Source: Engraulis encrasicolus (taxonomy: Eukaryota; Chordata; Actinopteri; Clupeiformes; Engraulidae). Taken from it: 64,000 nt of DNA. The stretch lies in contig NC_085872.1 in NCBI RefSeq assembly GCF_034702125.1, positions 30,516,634-30,580,633 of the forward strand, in the 5' to 3' direction. Positions 26,540 to 39,035 of the stretch are shown here, piece by piece (within the stretch, counting starts at the first letter, position 1; every line of letters starts with the position of its first letter). The notes beneath the pieces are model-generated. The model made no database searches. It had not been told where the DNA came from and saw only the letters and a program-made list of their open reading frames with translations. The translations under genes were made by a program, and so were the position numbers.

Positions 26540-27690
26540 CTCGCTCTATTCTTTGCCACTGTTTCGTTATCAGGGCTTTCTATGCACATCCCGCTGCACT
26601 GTAATCATACCACAACTCTACAGTACACCAGATTAAAACATTGCTACCAGAGTGAGACTTTCCATTTCGTCTTATTTTGTTTCTTTTTTTCCCCCATCTT
26701 TTCTTTTAAGGATTTCTTCATTTGCTAAAGGACTTGGCTTTTCCAAGAGTCGTTTCAATCGAGAGATCAACTCTGCAGCTACTGCAGGGGGAAAACAAAG
26801 AGGCAGAAAAGAAAGGAGGCACTCGGCACTGAAATTGGTGTGTGTTACATCCTCAATGTGACACACTTCCCTGAATAATTTAGCCTTCCTCGCAGGCAGC
26901 CGCGGGTCGCACACATCAATATTCTCCTATCTGCAATCTCGTCTTTCAAACACAATGCGGGGCCTGAATACGTGTTTGGCGATCAGCACTGAAGACAGAC
27001 GAGGGGGGGACCGAGGCAAACCTTTTCTGTCTGATTGCTAAATGCAGTCAAACATTTTGAATTTATATATGTGAAATACTATGAGATGGCCTGCCCATTT
27101 GAATTGACTTTGATAAAGGCTGTAGTACATCGGCGGCCTTAGATAAGACTTCCTTTGCTCGTTTGTAAAACAATCATTTCATTGAATTCTATAATTATGT
27201 ACATTCACCGTGGATTTACGGTCATCATATCCATATACTATAGTGTGGGTGCATGGCAGTAGAAATGCCATTATAACTGAACCCTGATGTAACCTATTAC
27301 ACATGCACATGCGCGTGTAGTGTGCTCTCTCTCTCTCTCGCTCCAGAAACAAGGCAGTTCCAAACTACAGATTATATTTCAGATAACGTGTAATGCAATT
27401 ACATGGTGCATTTCCAACTAAATGTCACAATTTCACAATGCACTGGAGGACGCAATAATAAATTTCCATTTAAAGCAAATAAATAAGCCGGCCTAAATTT
27501 ATGGAAGGCCGCATATGACGTATGCCGGTGGTCTGCAACTGAGCAAGGACCCGTGGCATCAGTCCTGGGTTGAGGTGGTAATATTACTTGGTGACAGAGA
27601 TGAGCCTTGACTTGTGTATTTACACCCCCACCATGATGTGGCTGCACCGCCCTACATCGCCTCAATATTATTTACATGACACCGGCCCCA
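26540..27690. other. non-genic intron 1 DNA near exon 2
   Basis: Unique sequence, AT-rich from 27040. About 26290-26390 has AATTCAACTCT and GTGTTGAATTAACACTG, which look like an old repeat end, too decayed to name. Confidence 0.45.
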
Positions 27691-27692
27691 GT

Positions 27693-28105
27693 CAGTGTTG
27701 CCAGATTGGGCTGTTTCCTGCTCATTTGGGCAGCTTGGAATGGTCGTTTGAGAGTTAAAAATATGGGGGGGAGAAAGGCATTTGGGCGGGTTTTTCTACA
27801 GATATATGGCCATAAAGATCTATACATGGGTTCTAAATTTTGTTTATTACCTGACTGCGAACCTAGCTGCGCACAACTCGACCTCTGGTTGTTGGAAACC
27901 GCTGTCGGTCAAACAATTAGCCCACATGGTTGGCTGCCAGTGTCTTGCCCCTCCTCATAACATCGTGTTGATAAACCCATGAAAGAACCCATGTATAGAA
28001 TTTAGCTCAAATTGGGTGGTTGACAAATGATTTAGTGCTTCCGCCGGGTAGGAACTTTGAGCTATTTTTTTGGCTGGAAATGATCAGTCTCATCTGGCAA
28101 CCCTG
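27693..28105. mobile_element. non-autonomous DNA transposon with strong terminal inverted repeats, 413 bp
   Basis: The left end CAGTGTTGCCAGATTGGGCT and the right end (reverse complement) CAGGGTTGCCAGATGAGACT share 16 of 20 bases. The flanks GCCCCAGT and GCCTCAGC match at 6 of 8, so an old hAT insertion is likely. A second internal inverted pair, CTATACATGGGTT near 27820 and its complement near 27988, suggests a partly folded or nested structure. It has short open frames only. Confidence 0.7.
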
Positions 28106-28116
28106 GCCTCAGCACA

Positions 28117-28150
28117 CACCACCACCACCCCCACCACCCCCACCACCACC
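28117..28150. repeat. (CCA)n repeat
   Basis: CCACC/CACC units just after the 413-bp transposon. Confidence 0.9.
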
Positions 28151-29860
28151 GTGCAGTGTGTGCTTACACTGGGCGTCTTCATTAAAGAAGGAAAAAAGGA
28201 AGCCTGGCCATGAGGAGTGTGACATTCCTTGAGGAGCGTCTGTCCAGTACTCATCAAGGCCACCCAGGATTCTTTCCTCTAAGTCATTCCCCCCAACCAA
28301 CCCCTACGCATCTATGCGTACACACACACTTGCACAGAGCACACACGCACACACTCCATACACACACACCCGATAGCACCACCACTAACTCAACGCCCCC
28401 ACATGCACACACACCACGCACACGTACCCCAGACACCACCACCATCTCCACTACCACCAACAGCAACCGCCCCCGCACACTAACTCTTCCCTCCAAGCCG
28501 CCCCCATACCAAACTCCCTTGCCCATCTCACGCCAAGTATTGATGTAACCTCACACCCCTCCATTGTCCTGCTCTCCTGGCGATGGAGGCTTGTGGAACA
28601 TGCCCTCTAAAAATATCAGGACACGGCTCCCCCCGCTGGGACCAGCAGAGCGGAGCGGAGAGGGGCGCGGGGCGGGAGGCGCTGGGAGGAGATGCAAATC
28701 CCCCGGCTCTCAGTCTTCGCAGATGCAGACGCCTCCTTCCAAGGAGAGAGGAGCCTGACTGGGCACCGCTCCAGGCCAGCCAACCTTAGTATGTATGGTC
28801 AACTTGACACACTGGGGAGGGGGCTTGGGGAGGGGGGTTGGAGATGAGCAGGGTGCGGGGTGTTTCGTGGTGCTGGGGATGGGGATGGGCTTGGGGATGC
28901 ATGGTGTTGATGAGTGAGTGGGTGGGTGGGTGGGTGGAGGTGGACACATCCCACAGGCCCCCAGGGTTCTAGAACTTCTAGAGGCCTGTTTCCAGGCAGA
29001 CATCTTGGCATGACCTTTCCTTGAGCTGCTCAACTTGGTTGGCGGTGTCAAATCAGTTTGAATTTATTACTGAAAAGTTAAATCTTGTTTCCCCCCTGCT
29101 TTCCTCCTCCAAATGATCATACTCATTGAATTATATTTCACCATGCCAATGTGCAACTGGCAGTCAAGGCATGAAACATCAGACTCTGTAATTCGTTGGC
29201 AGAACGGCTGGCCCAATACAACTGCACCACATCACACATTCTTCCCTGATGAAACACAGAATGACGACAACAAAAATCGAGGACTGAGAGGAAAAAAAGG
29301 GGAAAAAAAGAGAGAGAGGAAAAACGAAAGTACCCCGCCATCTTCTTGCCATCACCTCTCTCTCTCTCTCTCCCCTGACTGTAGTTCATTTGGTCCTGCG
29401 CACCAAGCTGTAGCGTCTCTGATTTGAACTGTCCAATAGGTCACTCTTTGTTCTTGCCAGGAGAGAAATAAATCAGGGCCATTAAGGCAATAATGTTGTA
29501 TAAATGCAGATGGCTTCACCTCTGCCGTCCTAACAGGCTAACTTGGGGACCGACCACGGCAAGGTCAATGGCCAAGGCGAGGGGATTAGAGTTCAGTGTC
29601 GATACAGAGTTCCAGAGTGTCTGGGTTTAGGGCCCACTAATCCATTAGATCTGGACATGCTCCTGTCTGAATCCCCCACTGAACGGACGGGGGATCAATG
29701 GCGGCGGAGTAAGACAGCCTGCCAATCAGGAGCCCTGAACTCTCACTCTGGCTGCCTCGCCATGGCGATGACTAGTGGAAGACTTACTGTAGGGGGTGAA
29801 GGAATGCGGCACATTCTCAACACACTATATAGATATTCGACACAGTCTCTGACCCACCAA
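28151..29860. other. non-genic intron 1 DNA
   Basis: CA/CCA-rich to 28520, GC-rich around 28610-28700, G-rich at 28810-28940. 29470-29800 is unique with GGCCATTAAGGCAATAATG and CCACTAATCCATTAGATC and may be regulatory. Confidence 0.4.
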
Positions 29861-29865
29861 CGTAC

Positions 29866-29977
<112 letters not shown>

Positions 29978-29979
29978 AA

Positions 29980-30620
29980 AAGGTTTACGGTAATGCATAA
30001 ATCAGTCACCATGTTATTGTAAAATATTATGTTCAGGTCAAGATATATGGGGGTGATAGCACTTACAGTATGTATATAAGCCATAAGGGAAAAAAATTGA
30101 AATTATTTTTCCAAGAGCGTGTTATTTTTTTATCAGTATAACTATAGACAGAAATGACCTTTTAATAAAGTCATCATGAGATCACACAGGCATAATGACC
30201 ACTGTTTGTTCTTGTATGCTTTTCTGCTTTCATTCATACACAGCCATTGTTGCATTAGTGATGGGCGCTACTACGGTGGCTGAGGTGGTCTGTTATGTTT
30301 GTATTTGTCCTCTGAGGACAGTGATTGATCCCGTTTGAAGTAAGCCGTGCAATATTTTATGTGTTCCTCTCTCCATCCATCATAGTCCGGCCCACCCAAG
30401 CAGTGCGTAGCGCCTCGCTGACATTCATCATTCCAGAACTTTCATCTCGCGAAAGCGGGGGCTGACACTCTCTAACCCGCCACCCCCCCGCCACCCTAAT
30501 ATTATTGAGTATTTCTGCTCTTAAATATTTATAGTGTTTTAATTGATGTTCTTTCCTCTGCTCTGTCGCCCCCCCACCAAGGGTCCCCAGCTCCCCTGCC
30601 AGGCCGTCTCCCTGAACCCC
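29980..30620. other. non-genic intron 1 DNA
   Basis: Unique, AT-rich to 30360, then mixed. AATATTATTGAGTATTTCTG near 30497 is a non-repetitive motif-rich stretch. No exon. Confidence 0.45.
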
Positions 30621-30622
30621 TG

Positions 30623-30645
30623 CCCCCCCCCCCCCCCCCCCCCCC
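30623..30645. repeat. poly(C) run of 23
   Basis: A pure C run; its length may be a sequencing or assembly artefact. Confidence 0.9.
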
Positions 30646-30888
30646 ACACCGCCCCACACCACTTCACCCCCCCACCCGCCATGCTCGGGCGTCTCCCACT
30701 GTGACAGGAGGGGGGGCGGCCCTGCACTCTGGCCACAAGCCCCCAACCGCCACTGCCTGCCAATCCTTCAAACCACAGGAGAGACACGCCGAGAGACAGA
30801 GGGGGAGAAGGAGAGAGACAGTGGGAGAGAAAGAGCAAGAGAGAGAGGAGAAAAGGAGAGGTGGGGAGAGGAAGGCAGAGAGGGAGAT

Positions 30889-30905
30889 GGGGGGGGGGGG
30901 GGGGG
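30889..30905. repeat. poly(G) run of 17
   Basis: A pure G run 243 bp from the poly(C) run, so the two could pair. Confidence 0.9.
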
Positions 30906-30971
30906 AGAGAGAGGGAGATGTGGAGGAGGAAGGACAGGAAGAAAAAGGAGAAAAAGAAAGGGAGATAGAAA

Positions 30972-30975
<4 letters not shown>

Positions 30976-31027
<52 letters not shown>

Positions 31028-31066
31028 GAGTGAGAGTGAGAGTGAGAGAGAGAGAGAGAGAGAGAA
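30976..31066 (+). repeat. (GA)n microsatellite
   Basis: About 24 pure units, then GAGT variants and GA again. Confidence 0.97.
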
Positions 31067-31170
31067 AAGGAAAAAAAGCAAAGAATGCAAATTAAAGGAG
31101 AAGAGAAAGGACATGCAAAGAGGGAGCCAGACACACGACCACAGAGAGAGAGACAGACAGAGAGGGGGAA

Positions 31171-31192
31171 AGGACAGGACAGGACAGGACAG
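31171..31192. repeat. (GGACA)n repeat
   Basis: About four units of GGACA. Confidence 0.9.
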
Positions 31193-31913
31193 GGGGAGTC
31201 CGGACGTATATCCACATAGAAAGGGGGGGACTTGTCAAAGGAGCACTGAACGAGAAATCCACATCCATGTGGCAAGAGACGCCAAGCAATCTGGAAGCGA
31301 CCGAGGAAAGTCTTTAAAAAAAACTCTCTTAAATCTTCCCGCGAAGACAGAAACACTGACTGGAAAAATAAACCAGGCCGACCAGATTTGGCTGCAACAA
31401 AACAGATCACTTTTGATCCATCATTTGGCATGGAAATGTTATAAATGTTATTATTGCTGAGTTTCTTTGGACGTCTTTTTTAAAATCATATCCAGAACGA
31501 GATCAAACGCGCTCCTCCAAAAAATCAGGAGAGGATGAAGTCATGTGCAGTTCCTCTTGGGAGTCCCTCTGCCTCTGTACACAAGGCTAACCAAGATTTA
31601 CCATGGCCTGTGCTGGAGGCTTTCAGACAGAAACGCAGTCCAACAGTACATGGAGCAGGCCCAAACCTACACCCGCCGCCCACGCACAAACATACACACA
31701 CGCGGAATACCGGCACACACACACAGTATGGTACATACATACTGTACTAGGCAAATCCCCTATGCAACCCCCCCGAGAACACACACAGACATTCAGATGC
31801 TAACACACAACACAAACTTACTACAGAGCTCTACACTACACAACACTTCAACAGACTACGTGAAAACACAGCAGAGGACCCAAGCGCTCTGAAAATGGAA
31901 AAAAAGTCACTAT

Positions 31914-32089
31914 TGCCTCTTTTCCACTGCAGGTTTTCTGGTAGGCCTACAGCTCGACACAGCACGCGTCGGGTCGCCACTTTTTGCTCTTCAATTGAGC
32001 CGTGCCCAATCGAAAATTAAAAAGTGGCAGCCGAGTCGCGCTGTGTCGAGCTGTAGGCATACCAGAAAACCTGCAGTGGAAAAGAGGCA
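31914..32089. mobile_element. palindromic foldback MITE, 176 bp
   Basis: The left arm, TGCCTCTTTTCCACTGCAGG and onward through CTGTGTCGAGCTGTAGG-complementary sequence, pairs with the right arm for about 60 bases per side with few mismatches. The loop holds CAATTGAGCCGTGCCCAATC. The transcribed form would make a long stem-loop. The terminal sequence resembles fish non-autonomous DNA elements. The target duplication is not clear (TAT versus TAC), so I do not assign a superfamily. Confidence 0.75.
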
Positions 32090-32094
32090 TACGT

Positions 32095-32512
32095 TTTGTA
32101 ATCGTGTACCATTCCCACTCCCAACCAGCACCAAGCACTTTACTGTACCCGTCCATCCCCAGCCACCACCTTCATCATACCCATTCCCCACCAACCAACT
32201 AGCTCCATACCATACCACCTCCTCACCACCCCGCCCTACCGTGCACAATCACATCCACATCCACAGCCACCCTCAAGTTCGAATTAAGAATTTATTCTGA
32301 GCAGCGAGCGGCTTCAGTCGACACATGTCGAGGCGTCTGATCAAAGGTGCGAGGCGGCCCCTGCTTCAGCGCTTCAGCGGGGTGAGGGAGAGGAGCTCTG
32401 CTATCAGACACGGGAGGACATTAAGATTGAATAACCTTCACACGGATAGCAACGTCTCATTACGGGGAGGAAGAGGAGAAAGAGCACCGGCACAAAAAAA
32501 CACAACTCAAGC

Positions 32513-32564
<52 letters not shown>

Positions 32565-33060
32565 GTGTGTGTGTGTCACTGCTCACTTGTGTGTCTGATG
32601 ATAGGGTGGGGGGTGCAAGGGGGAAGAGTTAAAAACTCTTGAAAACTTTTCCGGAGCTCTTGCCAATATAGGTCACAGGCACACTCCTTTCTAAAGTGAC
32701 ACTTAAGTGAGTCTTCCACTGCACTTGGGGGGGGGAGTAATAGAGGCTTGGGTATTCCTCCTCAATACCCCCAGCCCCCCATCCCTCCAACCCTCTACCC
32801 CACCCCCAGCTTTATTGTCATTTTCCACTGATCTGAGATCATTATGCTGCCTTGCCCTTGTATGTGCGGCAGTGCAGAGAACAGATCACATACTGAGCTG
32901 CAGTCAGTCAGTCAGTCAGTGGGGTGAGTGTGTGTGTGGGGGGGGGTTGAGGAGGGGCGGCTGTATCTGAGGAGAAGTCAGGAGTACATTGCCCAAGACA
33001 AGCACTATAAAACTCCAATCAGTACAGTTATGAAACATGGATACTCCATGGGAGATGGGC
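32095..33060. other. non-genic intron 1 DNA with candidate conserved block
   Basis: CCA/ACC-rich to about 32270. 32280-32470 is unique with GAATTAAGAATTTATTC, TCAGTCGACACATGTCGAGG and ACATTAAGATTGAATAACC. (CAGT)5 occurs near 32900. No exon. Confidence 0.4.
32514..32576 (+). repeat. (GT)n microsatellite with TATATA interruption
   Basis: About 21 GT units, a TATATA step, then about seven more. Confidence 0.97.
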
Positions 33061-33069
33061 ACCGTCTGT

Positions 33070-33081
33070 GTGCGTGCACGC

Positions 33082-33149
<68 letters not shown>

Positions 33150-33172
33150 GCGTGCGTGCGTGCGTGCGCGTG
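33070..33172 (+). repeat. (GCGT)n tetranucleotide array
   Basis: About 22 GCGT units with CGCG interruptions: the complement of the ACGC arrays at 17301 and 36263. Confidence 0.97.
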
Positions 33173-33270
33173 TCAAAAGACAGATAGAGAGGTAAAGAAG
33201 GGTATGGCTGCTAGTACCGAGAGTGAAATTGGGGAAAAGGAAAAAAAGTCTTTACACACCCCACACAAAC

Positions 33271-33379
33271 ATACACTTGACCGTGCGCACACATACGCCC
33301 GCGCACAAACACACACACACGCACACACACACACACACAGACACACACACAGGCGTGCACAAACACACACACACACACA

Positions 33380-33415
<36 letters not shown>

Positions 33416-33424
33416 CAAAAACAC
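33271..33424. repeat. (CA)n and (ACGC)n mixed array
   Basis: CA runs with GC, GA and AA interruptions, ending in nine GCAC units at 33381-33416. It mirrors the GCGT array 100 bp upstream, so an inverted pair is formed. Confidence 0.95.
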
Positions 33425-33837
33425 TACGCCGCTGTCAATCACTGAAAGGGCTTTAACATAATGACATAATTCAATCAGACCCTTTCCACATAAGCACAAT
33501 AGGAAAGGAACAGAGGGCAAAGAAAATCCAAGTTATCGAAATGAGAAACAGGCACAGAGCCCCCAGTACTCCTCCTCCCCTCCTTTCCCCTTTCCTCACT
33601 CTCTTTCTCTTTCTCTCTCTGTCTCCCTCCCTCGCTCTCTCACCCCTTCTCTCTCTCTCCCCTGCTCCCTCTCTCATAGGGAGTTATAATATTGAACAGA
33701 GCATCTTGCCATGCCATTAGTGGAGTTGTACAACAAAGGAAATGAATAATAGAGAGTGTGATTTCAGCAGTGCTGGAGGAGAGAAAAGTGTGGGGGGGGG
33801 GGAGGAGAGCTGCTCCTCTCCTCCTTTTCTGCCTCTC

Positions 33838-33864
33838 TCTCTCCTCTCCTCTCCTCTCCTCTCT
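33838..33864. repeat. (CTCTC)n repeat in pyrimidine-rich DNA
   Basis: Five pentamer units within a pyrimidine tract from about 33560 to 33930. Confidence 0.9.
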
Positions 33865-34336
33865 ATCCCCTCTCTCCTTTCCTCTCACTCTCTCCTCTCC
33901 TCTTCCCTCCTCCCTGCTCTGCTCTGCTCTGTTCTCCTGCAGCATTGAGCCCTGCGGTGCATTGATCTGGCTGGCTCTGCACCTCACAGTCCCCGCGTCC
34001 TCTAAGATCTTTACATTCGAGAGCAGGACTCAGTCCACTCCACTTTAGCAGGGCTGACATCCTACTCCACAAAATAGCTCAAACCTGATACAGCTGGGGT
34101 TGGGGTGGGTGGGAAGGTGGTGGTGTTGTCTGTGTGTGTGTGCACGCGTGTGTGTTGGATGGCGGGTAGGGGGTGCGTGAAAGAAGAAAAGAGAAAGAGA
34201 GAGAGGGAGGGAGGGAGTACGAGAAAGGAAAAGAGGGAGAGTGCACAAGTAGCATGTGGTTATAATTACACACATGAAGCAAGCACAGTGGTAAAGACAA
34301 GCTGTGGATCTTAAACCCAACATTCTGAGTCAGAGC

Positions 34337-34434
34337 GGAAAGAAAGAACGAAAGAAAGAACGAAAGAAAGAACAAAAGCAAGCAAGCAAGAAAGAAAACA
34401 AGAAAGAAAGCAAGCAAGAAAGAAAGAACGACAG
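34337..34434 (+). repeat. (GAAA)n repeat with GAAC interruptions
   Basis: The 12-bp unit GAAAGAAAGAAC repeats about three times, then GCAAGCAAG variants. Confidence 0.93.
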
Positions 34435-34590
34435 AAATCCCATTATGCTCTACCCCAATATCTGACCAAAATGTCCACCTTCAAAACAGCTTCTTTGTGA
34501 CGTTTCAAATGAAATCATATTGGCCTTTCTATATCTATAAATCTACACGCACATACAAACCCTCCCTCTCTCTAACGCTCTTTCCATGGC

Positions 34591-34754
<164 letters not shown>

Positions 34755-34809
34755 CTCTTTGGGACAAAACCCAAGAAAATTACACACACACACACACACA
34801 CACACCTTA

Positions 34810-36250
34810 CTATTTAATTACATTGCAATTACACAAATATTCACAATGTAAGCACAGAATGATTTCATAGAGCTTGTTTACATGTGGTAACGGCATACCA
34901 CCGCGTAGTGCAAAAATAAATAATCTGCAGCAGAGGCTGTGACTACAGAACGTGTGTTAAAAATTCACATTTGTATTTGAGGCCAAGATAGACTTTCGGG
35001 ACTGTTTAAATGATCATGAAAAGCGTCACATGGGAGTAACACTGCATGGACTCTGAAAAGCTACACAGACTCTACTCTATACGAGAGACATCTCAGTTCT
35101 AGGATAGAAGACTCCAAATTTCACTGTAGACAGTATAAATTCAAAATGGTCCATCTGCAACACATTGAAATTTGCAGAACTTGCATGGCAAAAAACCCCA
35201 CTGAAAATGTATTGTCTGTTCTCCATAAACAAACACTTAAAACATACATACCCCGCACCCACCCCTTACACACACACGCACACAGCACACACACACACAC
35301 ACACACATCTCTCTCTTTACTAGATGGTTCCTCATGTTGGCTGAAAGACACTTGGGGCATGCACGTGACTACAAATGAAATTTGATTTGAGCAACTTGTC
35401 AAGCTGTCAGCAGGCACCCAAATGCCATTGATCATGCAGCGCTGACTACTCAATGAAAGAGTAGGCTGAGGAATCAACTGCCTGTGAATGAGCTGCTGTA
35501 CCCTTCTCCAACTACCCCCCCCCACCTCCCCCCGACACCACCCCAAACACCACCACCACTACCCCTACTGCCACCAACACTGCCACTTCTTACTGCAGAT
35601 GGGGTCGCCGGCGGGCTTATTCACTATTTGTTGAAAATACTCAACAACATCATAACAACATTGCTATGACAGTACCAAGCGCCTTAAGTAACAGATTAAG
35701 ACATAGCCATTACAATTTTGGCGACAGTACGGTTATAATATAGGCTCTGCGCTAAGGGGTTACGAGGACAACCCACACAGACAATTTCAGAGGGTCATTT
35801 TGGATGTGATACCAGTGACCAACAAGGATGTGATACCAGTGACCAACAAGCAGACATATAAACAAACAAGCACACAAAAACAATCCCAACGATGATGAGG
35901 CTGACGATAATAAACAAATCATATTTCAGGTTTACACTAGAAAAAAAAGGTTTATACTAGAGACACTAAGTTACAGCGTGAGCAGACCGTGCTTTGTAGT
36001 ACTCTCAGTGGGCTCAGTAAGAATAGCCCTGGCACTCGGCTCATGAGGCTCCATTAACTATCTCTATAGTTACCATCAGAAGTCTTTCTTAAATGTCACC
36101 AACTAATGCAATGCAGCAACACGGCAAAAAAAACACAAGACCCAGAAAACATTCCCCTTAAAATGTCGCTGGAAATTACAGGTATGGGTTTGACAATAGA
36201 GGTGTGGAGGTAGGTCAAGTAAATCTGTCATTTTTTTCTCTCACCAGACA
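34810..36250. other. non-genic intron 1 DNA
   Basis: Unique sequence with a C-rich patch (35510-35590) and the 24-bp duplication. No exon recognised. Confidence 0.5.
35802..35849. repeat. perfect 24-bp tandem duplication
   Basis: GGATGTGATACCAGTGACCA plus CAA(A) occurs at 35802-35825 and 35826-35849 without change; recent. Confidence 0.95.
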
Positions 36251-36260
36251 CCAGTAAACA

Positions 36261-36262
<2 letters not shown>

Positions 36263-36321
<59 letters not shown>

Positions 36322-36338
36322 CACACGCACGCACGCAC
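36263..36338. repeat. (ACGC)n tetranucleotide array
   Basis: About 18 units with one ACAC interruption. Confidence 0.97.
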
Positions 36339-36805
36339 TTCTCTGCTAATCTACCAGAGTCTCTTTCCAGTGCAGGAGTCCATACATCTCACAGGCATGC
36401 ACTTATTACTCCTGTAACATGACAAGTCTAGTTTGGCTAAAACATAGCCACTGAGCTGCTGCCACCCCCCCCCCCTTCCCTCCCTTCTCTTTACCGCTCT
36501 CTCACCCACCAACACCACACACAGACACACACACTCTCACACACACACACCGCTTCGATGCCAGCCTCGCCGAGTCGAGGGTCCCCAGCCTGCTGGGCAA
36601 AGCCATCCATATCGGGTTTAAAATAACCACGCATGAGACCTAACCTTTACGAGAGACAAATGAAATAAGAGATCCACTACTGCACATCAGGAGCAGGCCT
36701 CATTCATACTGGGTCTCCGGAAAGCCTGACCTGGATTACTGCACGCTGCCTGGAGGGCAGCCATGGATGCCACATGAGGTGACAGGACGCATTCATCTGG
36801 CCACG

Positions 36806-36918
<113 letters not shown>

Positions 36919-37190
36919 GGAAAAAGGAAAAAGGAAAGACAGAGTGAGAGAAAAAGGGATAAATAGAAAGAAAGGGAAAGATGAAAGCAGAAATAGAAAA
37001 ACAAACTCATTCTCAAGCAGACTGGCACATGCAGACATACACACCGGAATGATACTGCACTTATGGGCAGAATAAGAGAAACAGACAAAAAGACAGAGAG
37101 AAGACTGATGCATTAACTCTCTCTCACACACACAGAGGGAGAGAGAAGACCAGAAACCAAACCAGACACTTTCAGATGGACAGACGGACA

Positions 37191-37332
<142 letters not shown>

Positions 37333-37339
37333 GAAAGAG

Positions 37340-38920
37340 AGAGAGAGAGGGACAGACATCCACGGACCAGATGTAGCAATACAAAAAGCCATTTTTTTCC
37401 AATGAAAACATCAAATAGAGCATTACCGCTTGCTACGGCAGTCTGGCCTGGGGTGAGCTGCTCCTCAGTCACATTGTCTTCTACTGCCATGGAGAGAAAA
37501 AAAGAAAGAGAGAGAAGAAGAAGTGATTAGAGAGACAAATAAAGAAACGTTGTGGGCATGATCTCCTCAGCATGATTTCTTATTATTGCGTGTCTGCGTC
37601 TCCTGCTCTTTTCCCCCTCCCTCCCTCTCCTTGTGTGTGCCAGAGATTTTCATTTTGATTTTGTTGTTTTTATATTAATATTCTTCGGTGCACAGAGCTT
37701 TCAGTTAACTTTTTGCAATTCAACCTCAGGTTTGGGAATCCGCTCGAGTCTTTCATATGCATGAGGTTTTACAACACGGCCCACAGCCACCCACATAAAT
37801 CACTTATTGGGTTGAATAATGACATTATGAATTATAGAAATCTTCCAAAAACATATCCCTTCAACAGAGACCCAGTGACCAGAGCATGAAAACCTCCCCT
37901 TTCCTCCCCCTAACCCGCTTGGCAAGTGGAGAAAAAAAGAAAACATATTTCTCTCATACAAACTCAACCACATGCACAGAAAAAAAGGCAAAAGTGGGAA
38001 AACTGTGGTAGTGGAAAATGCCAGCTTACAAAAATTAAGCTGAGGGAAGGAAAAAAGGGGGAGAGGGTTTTTATATATATTTTCCTTTCAGTTTGTTCTT
38101 TTTCTCTAAATTCCCTTGTGCTGCGTTTGGCCTTGCTAGAGCATTCTCTGCTGCCTGCCCACCAAGAGAAAGTGACACAGTTGACAATATGTATGATGAA
38201 GCACCCATACCTGTAAAACGCAGGTACTGGATGCGTTACGCTTGTATGCCATTTATGCAGGCAAAGGAATCTATAATCGTTCTTGAGACAGGAGCTACCT
38301 GACAAGAAAAAAAAAGGTGAGCTTGCAAGGCATGTCGAGTTTGCCAATGTGAGATCTCTTGCAAAGCAGTGAGCACCTCTTGCCAGTCACTGGCAAATCC
38401 CAAACAGAGACGTCACCTGCGAGAAATCTGTAGCTTAAGAGTTCCATTAGCGCGGACATGCCCGCGCATTCTAATGACGCTGGCGCCTCTTTCGAGCACT
38501 GAACAGTCCTTGAATGAACCCCTCTTTGACCAGTGCTTAGACAAATTCATTACACGGCAATAAAGCCCCTTTTGACGAGTGGTCCGCCGCCATTGTCCTT
38601 GACAAACTGGGAGCGCGTTTGCGAAATGTATGCACAGATTTCATTAGAGACTTTTCCCCCCTCGTCTTTCCGCCCCTTTTCACTCTGGAACTGGAAGAGT
38701 TCCTCGCTGCATGTCAGGTGTGGAGAGCTAAATGGATTTTAGCAGCGGGAAGAGAACAAAAGCCTCCCACCTGCTCCTTGGAAAATGAGGGTCTCATTGA
38801 GGAGGTTTACGTGCCTCACTGTTCCACCCCTGCCAGTCAGGAACCTAGCCTCCATTATGCCTCCGCTATCCACGCATTCATTTCCTGTGCAAAGAAGTGG
38901 CCCCTCCTGACAGGACCTCC
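37340..38920. other. non-genic intron 1 DNA with candidate conserved block
   Basis: 38340-38620 is unique with CCATTAGCGCGG, TTCTAATGACGCTGGCG and GGCAATAAAGCC. 37630-37700 is AT-rich. No exon recognised. Confidence 0.4.
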
Positions 38921-38924
38921 CAGC

Positions 38925-39035
38925 TGGGGGTGGGGTAGAGGTGGAGGTGGGGGTGGGGGAGGGGGTAGGGGATGGCAAGTGCGAGGGGTGGCATGGGGTG
39001 TTGGCAGGGGGTGGGTGGGGGTGTGTGTGGATGAG
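38925..39035 (+). repeat. G-rich cluster
   Basis: At least ten runs of three to five G (GGGGGTGGGG, GGTGGGGGTGGGGG, GGGGGTAGGGG) make it a G-quadruplex candidate. The C-rich strand belongs to the znf521 pre-mRNA. Confidence 0.85.
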
